From Streptomyces sp. NRRL B-1140 (lineage in GTDB: Bacteria > Actinomycetota > Actinomycetes > Streptomycetales > Streptomycetaceae), in contig NZ_LGEA01000114.1 of the NCBI RefSeq assembly GCF_001280065.1, positions 248,001 to 312,000 of the forward strand: DNA of 64,000 bases, given 5' to 3'. A program made the translations under genes and the position numbers. Positions 17,676 through 27,142 of the stretch are shown here, in pieces (the stretch's first letter is position 1; each line of letters opens with the position of its first letter). The notes under the pieces were generated by a model. It was not told the DNA's origin, did no database searches, and saw only the letters and a program-made list of their open reading frames with translations.

Positions 17676-17719
17676 GACGGTTTCCTTTGCACGAGGTTGA
17701 GGGAAGCGCCCTTCTTTCA

Positions 17720-17780
17720 GGGGGCGCGGGGCTGTATCGATATGCGGCTCCGCCGCGTGGGCGCGACCGGCCACAGGCGA
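17720..17780 (+). repeat. Intergenic GC-rich repeat, copy 1
   Basis: Begins with the core GGGGCGCGGGG and includes the perfect small hairpin GCGGC-TCC-GCCGC (17744-17756). Related copies occur at 22761 (minus orientation) and 49276. From memory, elements of this kind are widespread between Streptomyces genes. This copy sits between the permease and binding-protein genes of the rhamnose operon. Confidence 0.65.
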
Positions 17781-17784
17781 CGGG

Positions 17785-18759
17785 TCAGCCGGACGATTGA
17801 GCACGCACAACGGCGATCTGCCGGGCGACCCGAGGCCCGAGTACGGAAAGCACCAGCAACACACCGGTCACGACGATCTGCGACTGCGCGGAAACGTCCT
17901 GGAGACTCATCACGTTCTGCAACGCACCGAGCAGAAACACCCCGGCGATCGCACCACCCAACGTGCCCTTGCCACCGTCGAAGTCGATACCGCCCAACAA
18001 CACGGCGGCCACGACGGACAGTTCCAGACCGGTGGCGTTGTCATACCGCGCGCTCGCGTAGTGCAGCGCCCAGAAGATCCCGGTCAGCGAGGCCATCAGC
18101 CCGGTCAGCGTGAAAAGGATCAGCTTCTGCCGCCTGACCCGGATCCCGGCGAACCGGGCAGCCTCCTCGCTCGCACCGATCGCGAACAGCGACCGCCCGA
18201 ACGGCGTGGCGTGCAGCGCGACCACGGCGACGGCGAGCAGGACGAGGAAGGGCAGGAGGGCGTAGGGGATGAAGGTGTCACCGATGCGCCCGGCGGCGAA
18301 GTCCAGGTACTGCGTGGGGAAGTCGGTCACCGCGTCGGATCCGAGCACGATCTGCGCGATGCCCCGGTAGGCGGCGAGGGTGCCGATGGTGACGGCGAGG
18401 GACGGCAGCCCCAGGCGGGTCACCAGCAGCCCGTTGACCAGCCCGCACACCACACCCAGCAGCAGGCAGATCGGGATGATCGTCTCGATGGCCATGCCCT
18501 GGTTCCACAGGGCCCCCATCACGGCACCGGACAGCCCGGCCGTGGACGCGACCGACAGGTCGATCTCACCGGAGACCACCAGCAGGGTCATGGGCAGCGC
18601 GATCAGCGCGATGGGCAGGGTGTTGCCGATCAGGAAGGACAGGTTGAGAGCGTTGCCGAACCCGTCGACGGCCCCGAAGGAGAGCAGCAGCACCACGACG
18701 AGCAGGGCTCCCACGACGGTGTCCCAGCGGACCGCTCGGCTCAGGGAGATGTCAGCCAT
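17785..18759 (-). CDS. rhaQ: Rhamnose ABC transporter permease (distal)
   Basis: 324 residues with 8-10 predicted membrane helices of the RbsC/AraH type. The cytoplasmic coupling motif appears as FAIGASEEAARFAGIRV. It pairs with the upstream permease to form the channel for L-rhamnose. Its start overlaps the stop of the upstream permease gene by 8 bp, indicating translational coupling. The RhaP/RhaQ naming of the two permeases is interchangeable from sequence. Confidence 0.9.
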   Translation of the reverse strand: MADISLSRAVRWDTVVGALLVVVLLLSFGAVDGFGNALNLSFLIGNTLPIALIALPMTLLVVSGEIDLSVASTAGLSGAVMGALWNQGMAIETIIPICLLLGVVCGLVNGLLVTRLGLPSLAVTIGTLAAYRGIAQIVLGSDAVTDFPTQYLDFAAGRIGDTFIPYALLPFLVLLAVAVVALHATPFGRSLFAIGASEEAARFAGIRVRRQKLILFTLTGLMASLTGIFWALHYASARYDNATGLELSVVAAVLLGGIDFDGGKGTLGGAIAGVFLLGALQNVMSLQDVSAQSQIVVTGVLLVLSVLGPRVARQIAVVRAQSSG

Positions 18760-19792
18760 GGCGGGCGTTCCTCTTCTTCAGGGCGGAGGCCACGCGCAGC
18801 GCGACGACCCGGTCGACCGCGATGGCGAGGATGAGCAGGATGCCGTTGATGGCGAGCACCCACACGGAGCTGACGCCGAGTGCGGGCAGCACGCTGTTGA
18901 TGGAGGTCAGCAGCAGCGCGCCGAGGGCCGCGCCGTAGACGCTGCCGGAGCCGCCGGTGAAGACGACGCCGCCGACCACGACCGCACTGACGACGGTCAG
19001 TTCGTAGCCGTTTCCGGTGCCGGAGTCGACGTTGCCGAAGCGGGCGAGGTACATCGCCCCGGCGAGTCCGGCGAGGGCGCCGCAGAAGGTGTAGGCGGCG
19101 AGGATCCGCTTGCGGACGGGGATGCCGGCGAGGCGGGCGGCCTCGGGGTTGGAGCCGAGCGCGTACAGTTCCCGGCCGCTGGCGAAGTGCTTCAGGTAGT
19201 AGGCGGTGGCGATGAGCACCGCCAGCGCAATCAGTGCCAGGTACGGCACCGCCGAGATGCCGCCGGAGCCGAAGTCGACGAATCCGCCGGGCAGATCGGA
19301 CGCGGTGATCTGACGGGAGCCGACCCAGATGGAGTCGATGCCGCGGATGATGTACAGCGTGCCGAGGGTGACGACGAGCGCGGGCACCTGGCCGAGGCTG
19401 ACGAGCAGTCCGTTGAGCAGTCCGAAACCGATACCGAGCAGCACCGCCAGCGCGATCGCCACGACGGAGTCGCCGCCGCCCTGGAGATACGTTCCGGCGG
19501 CGAACGCGCTGATGCCGAGCGTCGATCCGACGGACAGGTCGACGTTGCGGGTGATGACGACCAGGGACTGGCCGGTGGCGACCAGGACCAGGATCGTCGC
19601 GTTCAGCAGCAGGTCCTTGATGCCCTGCTCGGACAGGAACTGGCTATTGCCGGCCTGGGTGACGCCGATCATCACCAGGAAGACGACCAGGATGGCGAGT
19701 TCGCGCATCCTGAAGACGCGGTCGACCAGCCGGGTGCCGCTCGACTTGGGCACATCGGCCACGGGGGCTTCCTGCGGGGTCACGACCGTCAT
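18752..19792 (-). CDS. rhaP: Rhamnose ABC transporter permease (proximal)
   Basis: 346 residues, RbsC-type permease with about ten membrane helices. The coupling motif is [19 protein letters not shown] and the hallmark [13 protein letters not shown] block is present. Start codon ATG 19792 overlaps the ATPase stop (ATGA). It forms the membrane channel with the neighbouring permease. Confidence 0.9.
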   Translation of the reverse strand: MTVVTPQEAPVADVPKSSGTRLVDRVFRMRELAILVVFLVMIGVTQAGNSQFLSEQGIKDLLLNATILVLVATGQSLVVITRNVDLSVGSTLGISAFAAGTYLQGGGDSVVAIALAVLLGIGFGLLNGLLVSLGQVPALVVTLGTLYIIRGIDSIWVGSRQITASDLPGGFVDFGSGGISAVPYLALIALAVLIATAYYLKHFASGRELYALGSNPEAARLAGIPVRKRILAAYTFCGALAGLAGAMYLARFGNVDSGTGNGYELTVVSAVVVGGVVFTGGSGSVYGAALGALLLTSINSVLPALGVSSVWVLAINGILLILAIAVDRVVALRVASALKKRNARHG

Positions 19793-21306
19793 GCGGCGGC
19801 CCTCCCGGTGGCTGCGGCCATCACGGTTTCCTCGGTGGCGTCGGAGCGTGGGATCTCGGCGGTGAGGCGGCCCTCGTGCATGACGAGCACGCGGTCGGCC
19901 ATGCCGAGGATCTCGGGCAGGTCGGAGGAGATCATCAGGACGGCCACGCCGTCGGCTGCCAGTTCCGACAGCAGCCGGTGCACCTCGGCCTTGGTGCCGA
20001 CGTCGATGCCGCGCGTCGGCTCGTCGACGATCAGCACCTTGGGGCCGGTGGCCAGCCATTTGGCGAGCACGACCTTCTGCTGGTTGCCTCCGGAGAGCGT
20101 GTTGACGGTGTCGGCGATCCGGGCGTACTTGACCTGGAGCCTGACGGCCCAGTCGAGGGAGCGGCTGCGCTCGGCGGCGCGGTCCATCAGTCCGGCCTTC
20201 ACCGTCGTACGCAGACCCGTCAGCCCGATGTTCCGCTCGATGGACATGTCCATCACCAGGCCTTGGGCGCGCCGGTCCTCGGGGACCAGGGCGAGTCCGG
20301 CGGCCATGGCGGTGGAGGGCGCGCCGTTGACGAGGGCCCTGCCGTGGACGGAGACCTCGCCGGCGTCCCAGCGGTCGATGCCGAAGACGGCCCGGGCGAC
20401 CTCGGTGCGCCCGGCGCCGACGAGCCCGGCCAGGCCGACGATCTCACCGCGGCGGACCTCGAAGGAGACGTCGGTGAAGACGCCCTCGCGGGTCAGCCGG
20501 CGCACGCTCAGGGCGACTTCGCCCGGCGTCACGTCCTGCTTGGGGTAGAGCTCGTCCAGGTCGCGGCCGACCATGCGACGTACGAGGTCGTCCTCGGTCA
20601 TGGCGTCCAGGGGCTCGCTGGCGATCCAGGCGCCGTCGCGCAGGGTGGTGACGCGGCGGCAGATCTCGAAGATCTCCTCCAGCCGGTGGGAGATGAACAG
20701 CACGGCGGCGCCCTGGTCGCGCAGGGTGCGGACGACGCCGAAGAGGCGGGCGACCTCGCTGCCGGTGAGGGCGGCGGTCGGCTCGTCCATGATCAGGACG
20801 CGGGCGTCGAAGGAGAGGGCCTTGGCGATCTCGACGATCTGCTGGTCGGCGATGGACAGGCCCCGGGCGGGCCGGTCGGGGTCGAGTTCGACCCCGAGGC
20901 GCTCCATGAGGGCGGCCGTCGCGTTGTGGGTGGCCTGGTGGTCGATTCGGCCGAGGGCGCGGCGCGGCTGGCGGCCCATGTAGATGTTCTCGGCGATCGA
21001 CAGGTCGGGGAAGAGCGTGGGCTCCTGGTAGATCACGGCGATGCCGGCGTCGCGGGCGTCACCCGGTCCGTGGAAGGTGACGGGCGCACCGTCGAGCAGC
21101 ACCTGGCCGGTGTCCGGCCGGTGCACGCCGGCGAGGGTCTTGATGAGGGTGGACTTGCCGGCACCGTTCTCACCGGCGAGGGCGTGCACCTCCCCGGGGA
21201 AGAGCTCCAGGGAGACGTCCCGCAGTGCGCGGACCGCGCCGAAGGCCTTGGAGACGTGCTGCAGAGCGAGAACCGGGGCCGGACCCGTGGTGGACGGGTG
21301 GGTCAT
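19789..21306 (-). CDS. rhaT: Rhamnose ABC transporter ATP-binding protein (two ABC domains)
   Basis: 505 residues with two fused ABC domains. Domain 1 has Walker [10 protein letters not shown] (about 48) and [15 protein letters not shown]; domain 2 has the degenerate Walker [10 protein letters not shown] and signature [15 protein letters not shown], as usual for sugar importers of the RbsA/AraG class. It powers rhamnose uptake. ATG 21306 has GAGGAG upstream, and it is the first gene of the leftward operon. Confidence 0.92.
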   Translation of the reverse strand: MTHPSTTGPAPVLALQHVSKAFGAVRALRDVSLELFPGEVHALAGENGAGKSTLIKTLAGVHRPDTGQVLLDGAPVTFHGPGDARDAGIAVIYQEPTLFPDLSIAENIYMGRQPRRALGRIDHQATHNATAALMERLGVELDPDRPARGLSIADQQIVEIAKALSFDARVLIMDEPTAALTGSEVARLFGVVRTLRDQGAAVLFISHRLEEIFEICRRVTTLRDGAWIASEPLDAMTEDDLVRRMVGRDLDELYPKQDVTPGEVALSVRRLTREGVFTDVSFEVRRGEIVGLAGLVGAGRTEVARAVFGIDRWDAGEVSVHGRALVNGAPSTAMAAGLALVPEDRRAQGLVMDMSIERNIGLTGLRTTVKAGLMDRAAERSRSLDWAVRLQVKYARIADTVNTLSGGNQQKVVLAKWLATGPKVLIVDEPTRGIDVGTKAEVHRLLSELAADGVAVLMISSDLPEILGMADRVLVMHEGRLTAEIPRSDATEETVMAAATGRAAA

Positions 21307-21350
21307 GAGGGCTCCTCGACGACGCCGGCGGGACGGCCCTCTCGGCGTCG

Positions 21351-21362
21351 TGAAAGGTTTCA
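21351..21362. promoter_or_regulatory. LacI-type operator before the rhamnose transport operon
   Basis: TGAAA-GG-TTTCA is a palindrome of LacI type. It lies about 15 bp downstream of the predicted -10 of the leftward promoter, placing it over the start of transcription. It resembles the second site at 21518. The likely binder is the LacI protein at 13699-14724. Confidence 0.65.
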
Positions 21363-21376
21363 ACTTGGTTGCCGGG

Positions 21377-21406
21377 ACGTTAGGCGGGCCGCGCATGTCA
21401 CGTCAA
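21377..21406 (-). promoter_or_regulatory. Promoter of the leftward rhamnose transport operon
   Basis: Read on the minus strand: -35 TTGACG (complement of 21401-21406), 18-bp spacer, -10 TAACGT (complement of 21377-21382). The LacI-type palindrome follows directly. Confidence 0.55.
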
Positions 21407-21482
21407 TGGGTTCCGGTCGAAAAAGTTTCGAGGACAGAAGGTCACGCATGGGTCACGGGAAAAGCGCCTTGGCCGGAGGGGT

Positions 21483-21510
21483 TGACACCCCTACGCGGGG
21501 CCCATAGCTT
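21483..21510 (+). promoter_or_regulatory. Promoter of the rightward rhamnose catabolic operon
   Basis: TTGACA at 21483-21488, 16-bp spacer, TAGCTT at 21505-21510. The operator-like palindrome at 21517-21534 starts about seven bases after the -10, as expected for LacI-type blocking of initiation. Confidence 0.6.
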
Positions 21511-21516
21511 CCCGTT

Positions 21517-21534
21517 CTGAATCGTTTCATTCAG
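21517..21534. promoter_or_regulatory. LacI-type operator before rhaI
   Basis: CTGAAT-N6-ATTCAG forms a perfect inverted repeat. Within it TGAAT-CG-TTTCA resembles the leftward-operon site TGAAA-GG-TTTCA. Both sites sit at the same place relative to their promoters, which supports one shared repressor. Confidence 0.65.
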
Positions 21535-21568
21535 TGGTCGTCACGACCCCATGTCACAGGAGCCTGAC

Positions 21569-22729
21569 GTGACCGAGCTCGCCGCGGCGAAGGCCGCTCT
21601 CAAGACACAGGCCGTCGAGACGCCGTCGTGGGCGTACGGGAACTCGGGCACGCGGTTCAAGGTCTTCGCGCAGCAGGGCGTGCCGCGCACCCCGTTCGAG
21701 AAGCTGGACGACGCGGCTAAGGTGCACGAGTTCACCGGGGTCGCCCCGACGGTGGCGCTGCACATCCCGTGGGACAGGGTCGACGACTACGCGGCACTGG
21801 CGAAGCACGCCGAGCAGCGGGGCGTGAAGCTCGGGGCGATCAACTCGAACACGTTCCAGGACGACGCCTACAAGCTGGGGAGCATCTGTCATCCGGAGGC
21901 CTCGGTGCGGCGGAAGGCCGTCGATCATCTGCTGGAGTGCGTCGACATCATGGACGCGACGGGCTCGACGGATCTGAAGCTGTGGTTCGCCGACGGGACG
22001 AACTATCCCGGCCAGGACGACATCCGGGGACGGCAGGACCGGCTGGCCGAGGGCCTGGCCGAGGTCTACGAGCGGCTCGGGGACGGGCAGCGGATGCTGC
22101 TGGAGTACAAGTTCTTCGAGCCGGCGTTCTACGCGACGGACGTGCCGGACTGGGGCACCGCCTACGCCCATTGCCTGAAGCTCGGGCCGAAGGCGCAGGT
22201 CGTCGTCGACACGGGGCATCACGCGCCGGGGACCAACATCGAGTTCATCGTGGCGACGCTGCTGCGGGAGGGGAAGCTCGGGGGGTTCGACTTCAACTCG
22301 CGGTTCTACGCGGACGACGACCTCATGGTCGGGGCGGCGGATCCGTTCCAGCTGTTCCGGATCATGTACGAGGTCGTGCGGGGCGGTGGGTTCTCGCCCG
22401 AGGTCGCGTTCATGCTCGACCAGTGCCACAACATCGAGGCGAAGATCCCGGCGATCATCCGGTCGGTGATGAATGTGCAGGAGGCGACGGCGAAGGCGCT
22501 GCTGGTCGATGGGGACGCGCTGGGGGCGGCGCAGCGCGGGGGCGATGTGCTGGAGGCCAATGCCGTGCTGATGGATGCGTACAACACGGATGTTCGGCCG
22601 TTGCTTCGTGAAGTACGGGAGGAGATGGGGCTGGACCCCGAGCCTCTTGCCGCGTACCGGCGGTCCGGGTGGGGTGAGCGGATTGTGGCTGAGCGGGTGG
22701 GTGGGCAGCAGGCGGGGTGGGGTGCGTAG
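21569..22729 (+). CDS. rhaI: L-rhamnose isomerase
   Basis: 386 residues of the Pseudomonas stutzeri-type rhamnose isomerase TIM barrel (metal-dependent, related to xylose isomerase). Conserved blocks are GAINSNTFQDDAYKLGSICHP, KLWFADGTNYPGQDD, LLEYKFFEPAFY, VVVDTGHHAPGTNIE and FDFNSRFYADDDL. It converts L-rhamnose to L-rhamnulose. GTG 21569 is chosen because AGGAG lies 6 bp upstream; the in-frame ATG 21551 has no ribosome-binding site. Confidence 0.94.
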   Translation: MTELAAAKAALKTQAVETPSWAYGNSGTRFKVFAQQGVPRTPFEKLDDAAKVHEFTGVAPTVALHIPWDRVDDYAALAKHAEQRGVKLGAINSNTFQDDAYKLGSICHPEASVRRKAVDHLLECVDIMDATGSTDLKLWFADGTNYPGQDDIRGRQDRLAEGLAEVYERLGDGQRMLLEYKFFEPAFYATDVPDWGTAYAHCLKLGPKAQVVVDTGHHAPGTNIEFIVATLLREGKLGGFDFNSRFYADDDLMVGAADPFQLFRIMYEVVRGGGFSPEVAFMLDQCHNIEAKIPAIIRSVMNVQEATAKALLVDGDALGAAQRGGDVLEANAVLMDAYNTDVRPLLREVREEMGLDPEPLAAYRRSGWGERIVAERVGGQQAGWGA

Positions 22730-22760
22730 GCGTCTGCCGAGATCTGTTGATTGCGGAGTG

Positions 22761-22801
22761 CGGGCTGTCTGTGGTTGATCGCGCAGTTCCCCGCGCCCCC
22801 G
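22761..22801 (-). repeat. Intergenic GC-rich repeat, copy 2
   Basis: On the minus strand this reads GGGGGCGCGGGGAACTGCGC followed by an AT-richer tail. It shares its first 19 core bases almost exactly with the copy at 49276. It lies between rhaI and the aldolase/dehydrogenase gene. Confidence 0.65.
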
Positions 22802-22843
22802 AAGAAGGAACCTCACCCACTCTCCTCTGAAAAGGAACTGTTC

Positions 22844-24883
22844 ATGGCTGTTCATCCCGAAGCCGCAGCTCTGCTCGCCCGGTCGCACCGGCTCGGCAGC
22901 GATCCCCGGAACACCAACTACGCCGGCGGCAACGCCTCCGCCAAGGGCACCGGGACCGACCCCGTCACCGGTGGGGACGTCGAGCTGATGTGGGTCAAAG
23001 GATCCGGCGGGGACCTCGGGACGCTGACCGAGGGCGGGCTGGCCGTGCTGCGGCTCGACCGGATGCGGGCGCTCGCCGACGTCTATCCGGGGGTCGAGCG
23101 CGAGGACGAGATGGTCGCCGCGTTCGACTACTGCCTGCACGGCAAGGGCGGGGCCGCTCCGTCCATCGACACCGCCATGCACGGGCTGGTCGGGGCCGCG
23201 CACGTCGATCATCTGCATCCGGACTCGGGGATCGCGCTGGCCTGTGCCGCCGACGGGGAGAAGCTGACCGCCGAGTGCTTCGGGGACAGTGTGGTGTGGG
23301 TGCCGTGGCGGCGGCCCGGATTCCAGCTGGGGCTGGACATCGCCGCCGTGAAGGAGGCCAACCCGCAGGCCGTCGGGTGTGTTCTCGGCGGGCACGGGAT
23401 CACCGCCTGGGGTGACACCTCCGAGGAGTGCGAGCGGAACTCGCTGCACATCATCCGGACCGCCGAGAAGTTCCTGGCCGAGCGGGGGAAGGCCGAGCCC
23501 TTCGGGCCGGTGATCGAAGGCTACGCCGCGCTGAGTGCCCCGGAGCGGCGGGAGCGGGCCGCCGCGCTCGCCCCGTACGTGCGGGCGATCGCCTCGCAGG
23601 ACCGGCCTCAGGTGGGGCACTTCGACGACTCCGAGGCCGTGCTCGACTTCCTCGCACGCGCCGAGCACCCACGCCTCGCCGCGCTCGGGACCTCCTGCCC
23701 GGACCACTTCCTGCGCACCAAGGTCCGGCCGCTGGTGCTGGACCTGCCGCCGGGCGCGCCACTCGACGAGGCCATCGCCCGGCTGAGGGAGCTGCACGCC
23801 GGGTACCGCGAGGAGTACGCCGCCTACTACGCGCGGCACGCCCTGCCCGACTCCCCCGCCATGCGCGGCGCCGACCCGGCGATCGTGCTGGTGCCGGGCG
23901 TGGGCATGTTCTCCTTCGGCAAGGACAAGCAGACCGCCCGGGTGGCGGGCGAGTTCTACGTCAACGCCGTCAACGTGATGCGCGGGGCCGAGGCCGTGTC
24001 CACCTACGCGCCGATCGAGGAGTCGGAGAAGTTCCGCATCGAGTACTGGGCGCTGGAGGAGGCCAAGCTCCGGCGGATGCCCGAGCCGAAGCCGCTGGCG
24101 ACCCGGGTGGCGCTGGTGACGGGTGCCGGGAGCGGGATCGGCAAGGCGATCGCGCACCGGCTCGTGGCGGAGGGCGCGTGTGTCGTCGTCGCCGACCTGA
24201 ACGGTGAGAACGCCGCCGCCGTCGCCGAGGAGCTGGGCGGGCCCGACAAGGCCGTCGCCGTGACGGTGGACGTCACCTCCGAGGAACAGATCGCCGAGGC
24301 GTTCCGGGCGGCCGTGCTGGCCTTCGGCGGAGTCGACCTCGTCGTCAACAACGCGGGCATCTCGATCTCCAAGCCGCTGCTGGAGACCTCCGCCAGGGAC
24401 TGGGACCTCCAGCACGACATCATGGCCCGTGGCTCCTTCCTGGTGTCGCGGGAGGCGGCCCGGGTGATGACGGCCCAGCAGCTGGGCGGCGACATCGTCT
24501 ACATCGCCTCGAAGAACGCCGTGTTCGCCGGGCCCAACAACATCGCCTACTCCGCCACCAAGGCCGACCAGGCCCACCAGGTGCGGCTGCTCGCGGCCGA
24601 GCTGGGCGAGCACGGCATCCGCGTCAACGGCGTCAACCCGGACGGCGTGGTGCGCGGCTCGGGGATCTTCGCCGGCGGGTGGGGCGCCCAGCGGGCCGCC
24701 GTGTACGGGGTGGAGGAGGAGAAGCTGGGTGAGTTCTACGCCCAGCGCACCCTCCTCAAGCGCGAGGTGCTCCCCGAGCACGTGGCCAACGCCGTCTTCG
24801 CGCTGACCGGCGGGGACCTCACCCACACGACCGGTCTGCACGTCCCGGTCGACGCCGGCGTCGCGGCCGCCTTCCTGCGATGA
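22844..24883 (+). CDS. rhaD: Bifunctional rhamnulose-1-phosphate aldolase / short-chain dehydrogenase
   Basis: 679 residues. The N-terminal class II aldolase domain (about 1-400) has zinc-ligand histidines in HVDHLHPDSG. The C-terminal short-chain dehydrogenase (about 420-679) has the Rossmann motif GAGSGIGKAI, NNAGIS, and catalytic YSATK. It corresponds to the RhaEW-type fusion: cleavage to DHAP and L-lactaldehyde, then oxidation of the aldehyde to L-lactate. ATG 22844 follows AAAGGAA. Its stop overlaps the kinase start (ATGA). Confidence 0.92.
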   Translation: MAVHPEAAALLARSHRLGSDPRNTNYAGGNASAKGTGTDPVTGGDVELMWVKGSGGDLGTLTEGGLAVLRLDRMRALADVYPGVEREDEMVAAFDYCLHGKGGAAPSIDTAMHGLVGAAHVDHLHPDSGIALACAADGEKLTAECFGDSVVWVPWRRPGFQLGLDIAAVKEANPQAVGCVLGGHGITAWGDTSEECERNSLHIIRTAEKFLAERGKAEPFGPVIEGYAALSAPERRERAAALAPYVRAIASQDRPQVGHFDDSEAVLDFLARAEHPRLAALGTSCPDHFLRTKVRPLVLDLPPGAPLDEAIARLRELHAGYREEYAAYYARHALPDSPAMRGADPAIVLVPGVGMFSFGKDKQTARVAGEFYVNAVNVMRGAEAVSTYAPIEESEKFRIEYWALEEAKLRRMPEPKPLATRVALVTGAGSGIGKAIAHRLVAEGACVVVADLNGENAAAVAEELGGPDKAVAVTVDVTSEEQIAEAFRAAVLAFGGVDLVVNNAGISISKPLLETSARDWDLQHDIMARGSFLVSREAARVMTAQQLGGDIVYIASKNAVFAGPNNIAYSATKADQAHQVRLLAAELGEHGIRVNGVNPDGVVRGSGIFAGGWGAQRAAVYGVEEEKLGEFYAQRTLLKREVLPEHVANAVFALTGGDLTHTTGLHVPVDAGVAAAFLR

Positions 24884-26316
24884 GCGCGGCCGTGAAGTCG
24901 TACGCCGCGGTCGATCTCGGCGCGTCCAGCGGACGCGTCATGGCCGGCCGGGTCGGACTCGACAGCCTGGAGCTGACCGAGGCCCACCGGTTCGTGAACC
25001 GGCCGGTCCGCGTCCCCGAGGGCCTGCGCTGGGACATCCTCTCGCTGTACGCCGGTGTCCTGGACGGGCTGAGGGCCGCGGGGCAGGTCGACTCCGTGGG
25101 CATCGACAGCTGGGCCGTGGACTACGGGCTGCTGGACGCGGACGGCGCCCTGCTCGGCAACCCGGTGCACTACCGGGACTCCCGGACCGAGGGGGTCGCC
25201 GAGAAGGTCTGGGCCACCGTCCCCGCGGCGGAGCTCTACGCGGCAACCGGCCTGCAGTACGCGCCCTTCAACACGCTCTACCAGCTCACCGCCGATCAAC
25301 TCGGCGGTGCACAGAGGTTGTTGATGATCCCCGATCTGCTCACGTACTGGCTCACGGGCGAGCAGGGCACCGAGCTGACCAACGCCTCGACCACTCAGTT
25401 GATCGACCCCCGCACCCGCGCATGGTCGTACGACATCGCGCAACGGCTGGGCATCGACCTGGAGTTGTTCGCTCCCCTGCGGCAACCGGGCGATCCGGCG
25501 GGCCTGCTGCGGCCCGAGGTGCTGGAGGAGACCGGGCTGAGCGGTCCCGTGCCGGTGACGGCCGTCGGGTCGCACGACACCGCGTCGGCGGTCGCCGCCG
25601 TCCCAGCGTCGGGTGAGCGGTTCGCCTACATCTGCACCGGCACCTGGTCGCTGGCCGGTCTGGAACTGGAAGCGCCGGTGCTGACCGAGGAGAGCAGGGC
25701 CGCCAACTTCACCAACGAGCTGGGGCTGGACGGCACCGTCCGCTATCTGCGGAACATCATGGGGCTGTGGCTGCTCCAGGAGTGCCTACGCGCCTGGGGC
25801 GACCCGGATCTCGGCGCGCTGCTGCTGGACGCGTCCAAGGTGCCGGCCCTGCGGTCGGTCGTGGACGCGGGTGACGCGGCGTTCCTCGCACCCGGGCGGA
25901 TGCCGGAGCGGATCGCCGGGGCATGCCGTGTCTCCGGGCAGCCGGTGCCCGAGTCGCCGGCCGAGGTGACCCGCTGCATCCTCGACTCCCTCGCGCTCGC
26001 GCACCGCAGAGCCGTCCAGGACGCCCAGCGGCTCGCCGGGCACCCGGTCGACGTCGTGCACGTGGTCGGGGGCGGCACGCGCAACGCCCTGCTGTGCCAG
26101 CTCACCGCCGACGCGTGCGGCCTGCCGGTGGTGGCCGGGCCCACCGAGGCGGCGGCCCTGGGAAACGTCCTGGTGCAGGCACGGGCGCACGGCCTGGTCG
26201 GTGACCTGGCCGGGATGCGGCGTCTGCTCGTGAACACGCAGCCGCTCACCCGGTACGAGCCGCGCGGCGGGACCGAGCGGTGGCGCGCCGCACAGGCCCG
26301 GCTCGCCGCGCCCTGA
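24880..26316 (+). CDS. rhaB: Rhamnulokinase
   Basis: 478-residue FGGY-family sugar kinase. The N-terminal ATPase motif is AVDLGASSGRVMAG, and later blocks include DSWAVDYGLL, the HDTASAVAAVP nucleotide-site region and HVVGGGTRNALLCQ. It phosphorylates L-rhamnulose at C1. Biochemically it acts between the isomerase and the aldolase even though it is encoded after them. Coupled to the preceding gene by a 4-base overlap. Confidence 0.93.
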   Translation: MSAAVKSYAAVDLGASSGRVMAGRVGLDSLELTEAHRFVNRPVRVPEGLRWDILSLYAGVLDGLRAAGQVDSVGIDSWAVDYGLLDADGALLGNPVHYRDSRTEGVAEKVWATVPAAELYAATGLQYAPFNTLYQLTADQLGGAQRLLMIPDLLTYWLTGEQGTELTNASTTQLIDPRTRAWSYDIAQRLGIDLELFAPLRQPGDPAGLLRPEVLEETGLSGPVPVTAVGSHDTASAVAAVPASGERFAYICTGTWSLAGLELEAPVLTEESRAANFTNELGLDGTVRYLRNIMGLWLLQECLRAWGDPDLGALLLDASKVPALRSVVDAGDAAFLAPGRMPERIAGACRVSGQPVPESPAEVTRCILDSLALAHRRAVQDAQRLAGHPVDVVHVVGGGTRNALLCQLTADACGLPVVAGPTEAAALGNVLVQARAHGLVGDLAGMRRLLVNTQPLTRYEPRGGTERWRAAQARLAAP

Positions 26317-26356
26317 TGGGGTCTCCCGACGGCTCCGCGCCCGAGCTAAGCTGCAC

Positions 26357-26367
26357 TCATCCGATGA
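26357..26367. promoter_or_regulatory. Palindrome TCAT-CCG-ATGA before lutA
   Basis: A short perfect inverted repeat in the 70-bp gap between rhaB and lutA, possibly a GntR-type operator giving the lut genes separate control by lactate. No nearby gene encodes a GntR protein. Confidence 0.35.
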
Positions 26368-26386
26368 CTGACCGCGAGGAGCCGCG

Positions 26387-27142
26387 ATGCGTGTCGCCCT
26401 GTTCCTGACCTGTGTCAACGACACGCTGTATCCGGATACCGGGCGCGCCGTGGTGAAACTGCTGACCAGGTTGGGCGTCGACATCGACTTCCCGATGGCG
26501 CAGACCTGCTGCGGGCAGGCTCACTACAACACCGGGTACCGTCATGAGGCCGAGCCTCTCGCCCGGCATTTCTCCGATGTATTCGGCGAGTACGACGCGA
26601 TCGTCACACCGTCAGGGTCGTGCGGGGCGATGGTACGGGAGCTGTATCCGCGGATGGGTGAGCGGGCCCGGGCGGAAGGGCGTGGGGACACCCTGGCGGC
26701 GACGCTGGCGCCGGTGGTGCCGAAGACGTACGAGCTCACGGAGTTCCTGGTCGACGTGCTGGGCGTGACGGACGTCGGGGCGTACTACCCGCACAAGGTG
26801 ACCTACCACCCCACCTGCCACGGACTGCGCGGACTCGGACTCGGCGAGCGGCCGCGGCGGCTGCTGCAGGCGGTGAAGGGGCTGGAGCTCGTGGAGCTGC
26901 CGGGCGCGGAGGAGTGCTGCGGTTTCGGCGGCACCTTCGCCCTGAAGAACTCCGACGTCTCGGCCGCGATGGGCACCGACAAGGTGCGCAACGCCGAGTC
27001 GACGGGCGCCGAGGTGCTGTGCGCGGCCGACAACTCCTGCCTGATGCACATCGGCGGGACGATGACCCGGCTGCGGACCGGTATGCGGCCGGTGCACCTC
27101 GCGGAGATCCTGGCGAGCACGGAGGAGGAACCGGCCGTATGA
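26387..27142 (+). CDS. lutA: L-lactate utilisation Fe-S protein LutA
   Basis: 251 residues with two CCG domains (AQTCCGQAHYN and EECCGFGGTF, plus SGSCGAM and ADNSCLMH cysteines) that hold Fe-S clusters. With LutB and LutC it forms the L-lactate-oxidising complex feeding electrons to the respiratory chain. ATG 26387 follows GAGGAG. Its place after the rhamnose genes fits disposal of L-lactate from lactaldehyde. Confidence 0.92.
   Translation: MRVALFLTCVNDTLYPDTGRAVVKLLTRLGVDIDFPMAQTCCGQAHYNTGYRHEAEPLARHFSDVFGEYDAIVTPSGSCGAMVRELYPRMGERARAEGRGDTLAATLAPVVPKTYELTEFLVDVLGVTDVGAYYPHKVTYHPTCHGLRGLGLGERPRRLLQAVKGLELVELPGAEECCGFGGTFALKNSDVSAAMGTDKVRNAESTGAEVLCAADNSCLMHIGGTMTRLRTGMRPVHLAEILASTEEEPAV

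Noticed and set aside
21554..24841. A 1095-codon minus-strand open frame
   Set aside because: It lies opposite rhaI and the aldolase/dehydrogenase fusion, has low-complexity His/Gly/Val-rich sequence and no domain; it is a GC-bias artefact.
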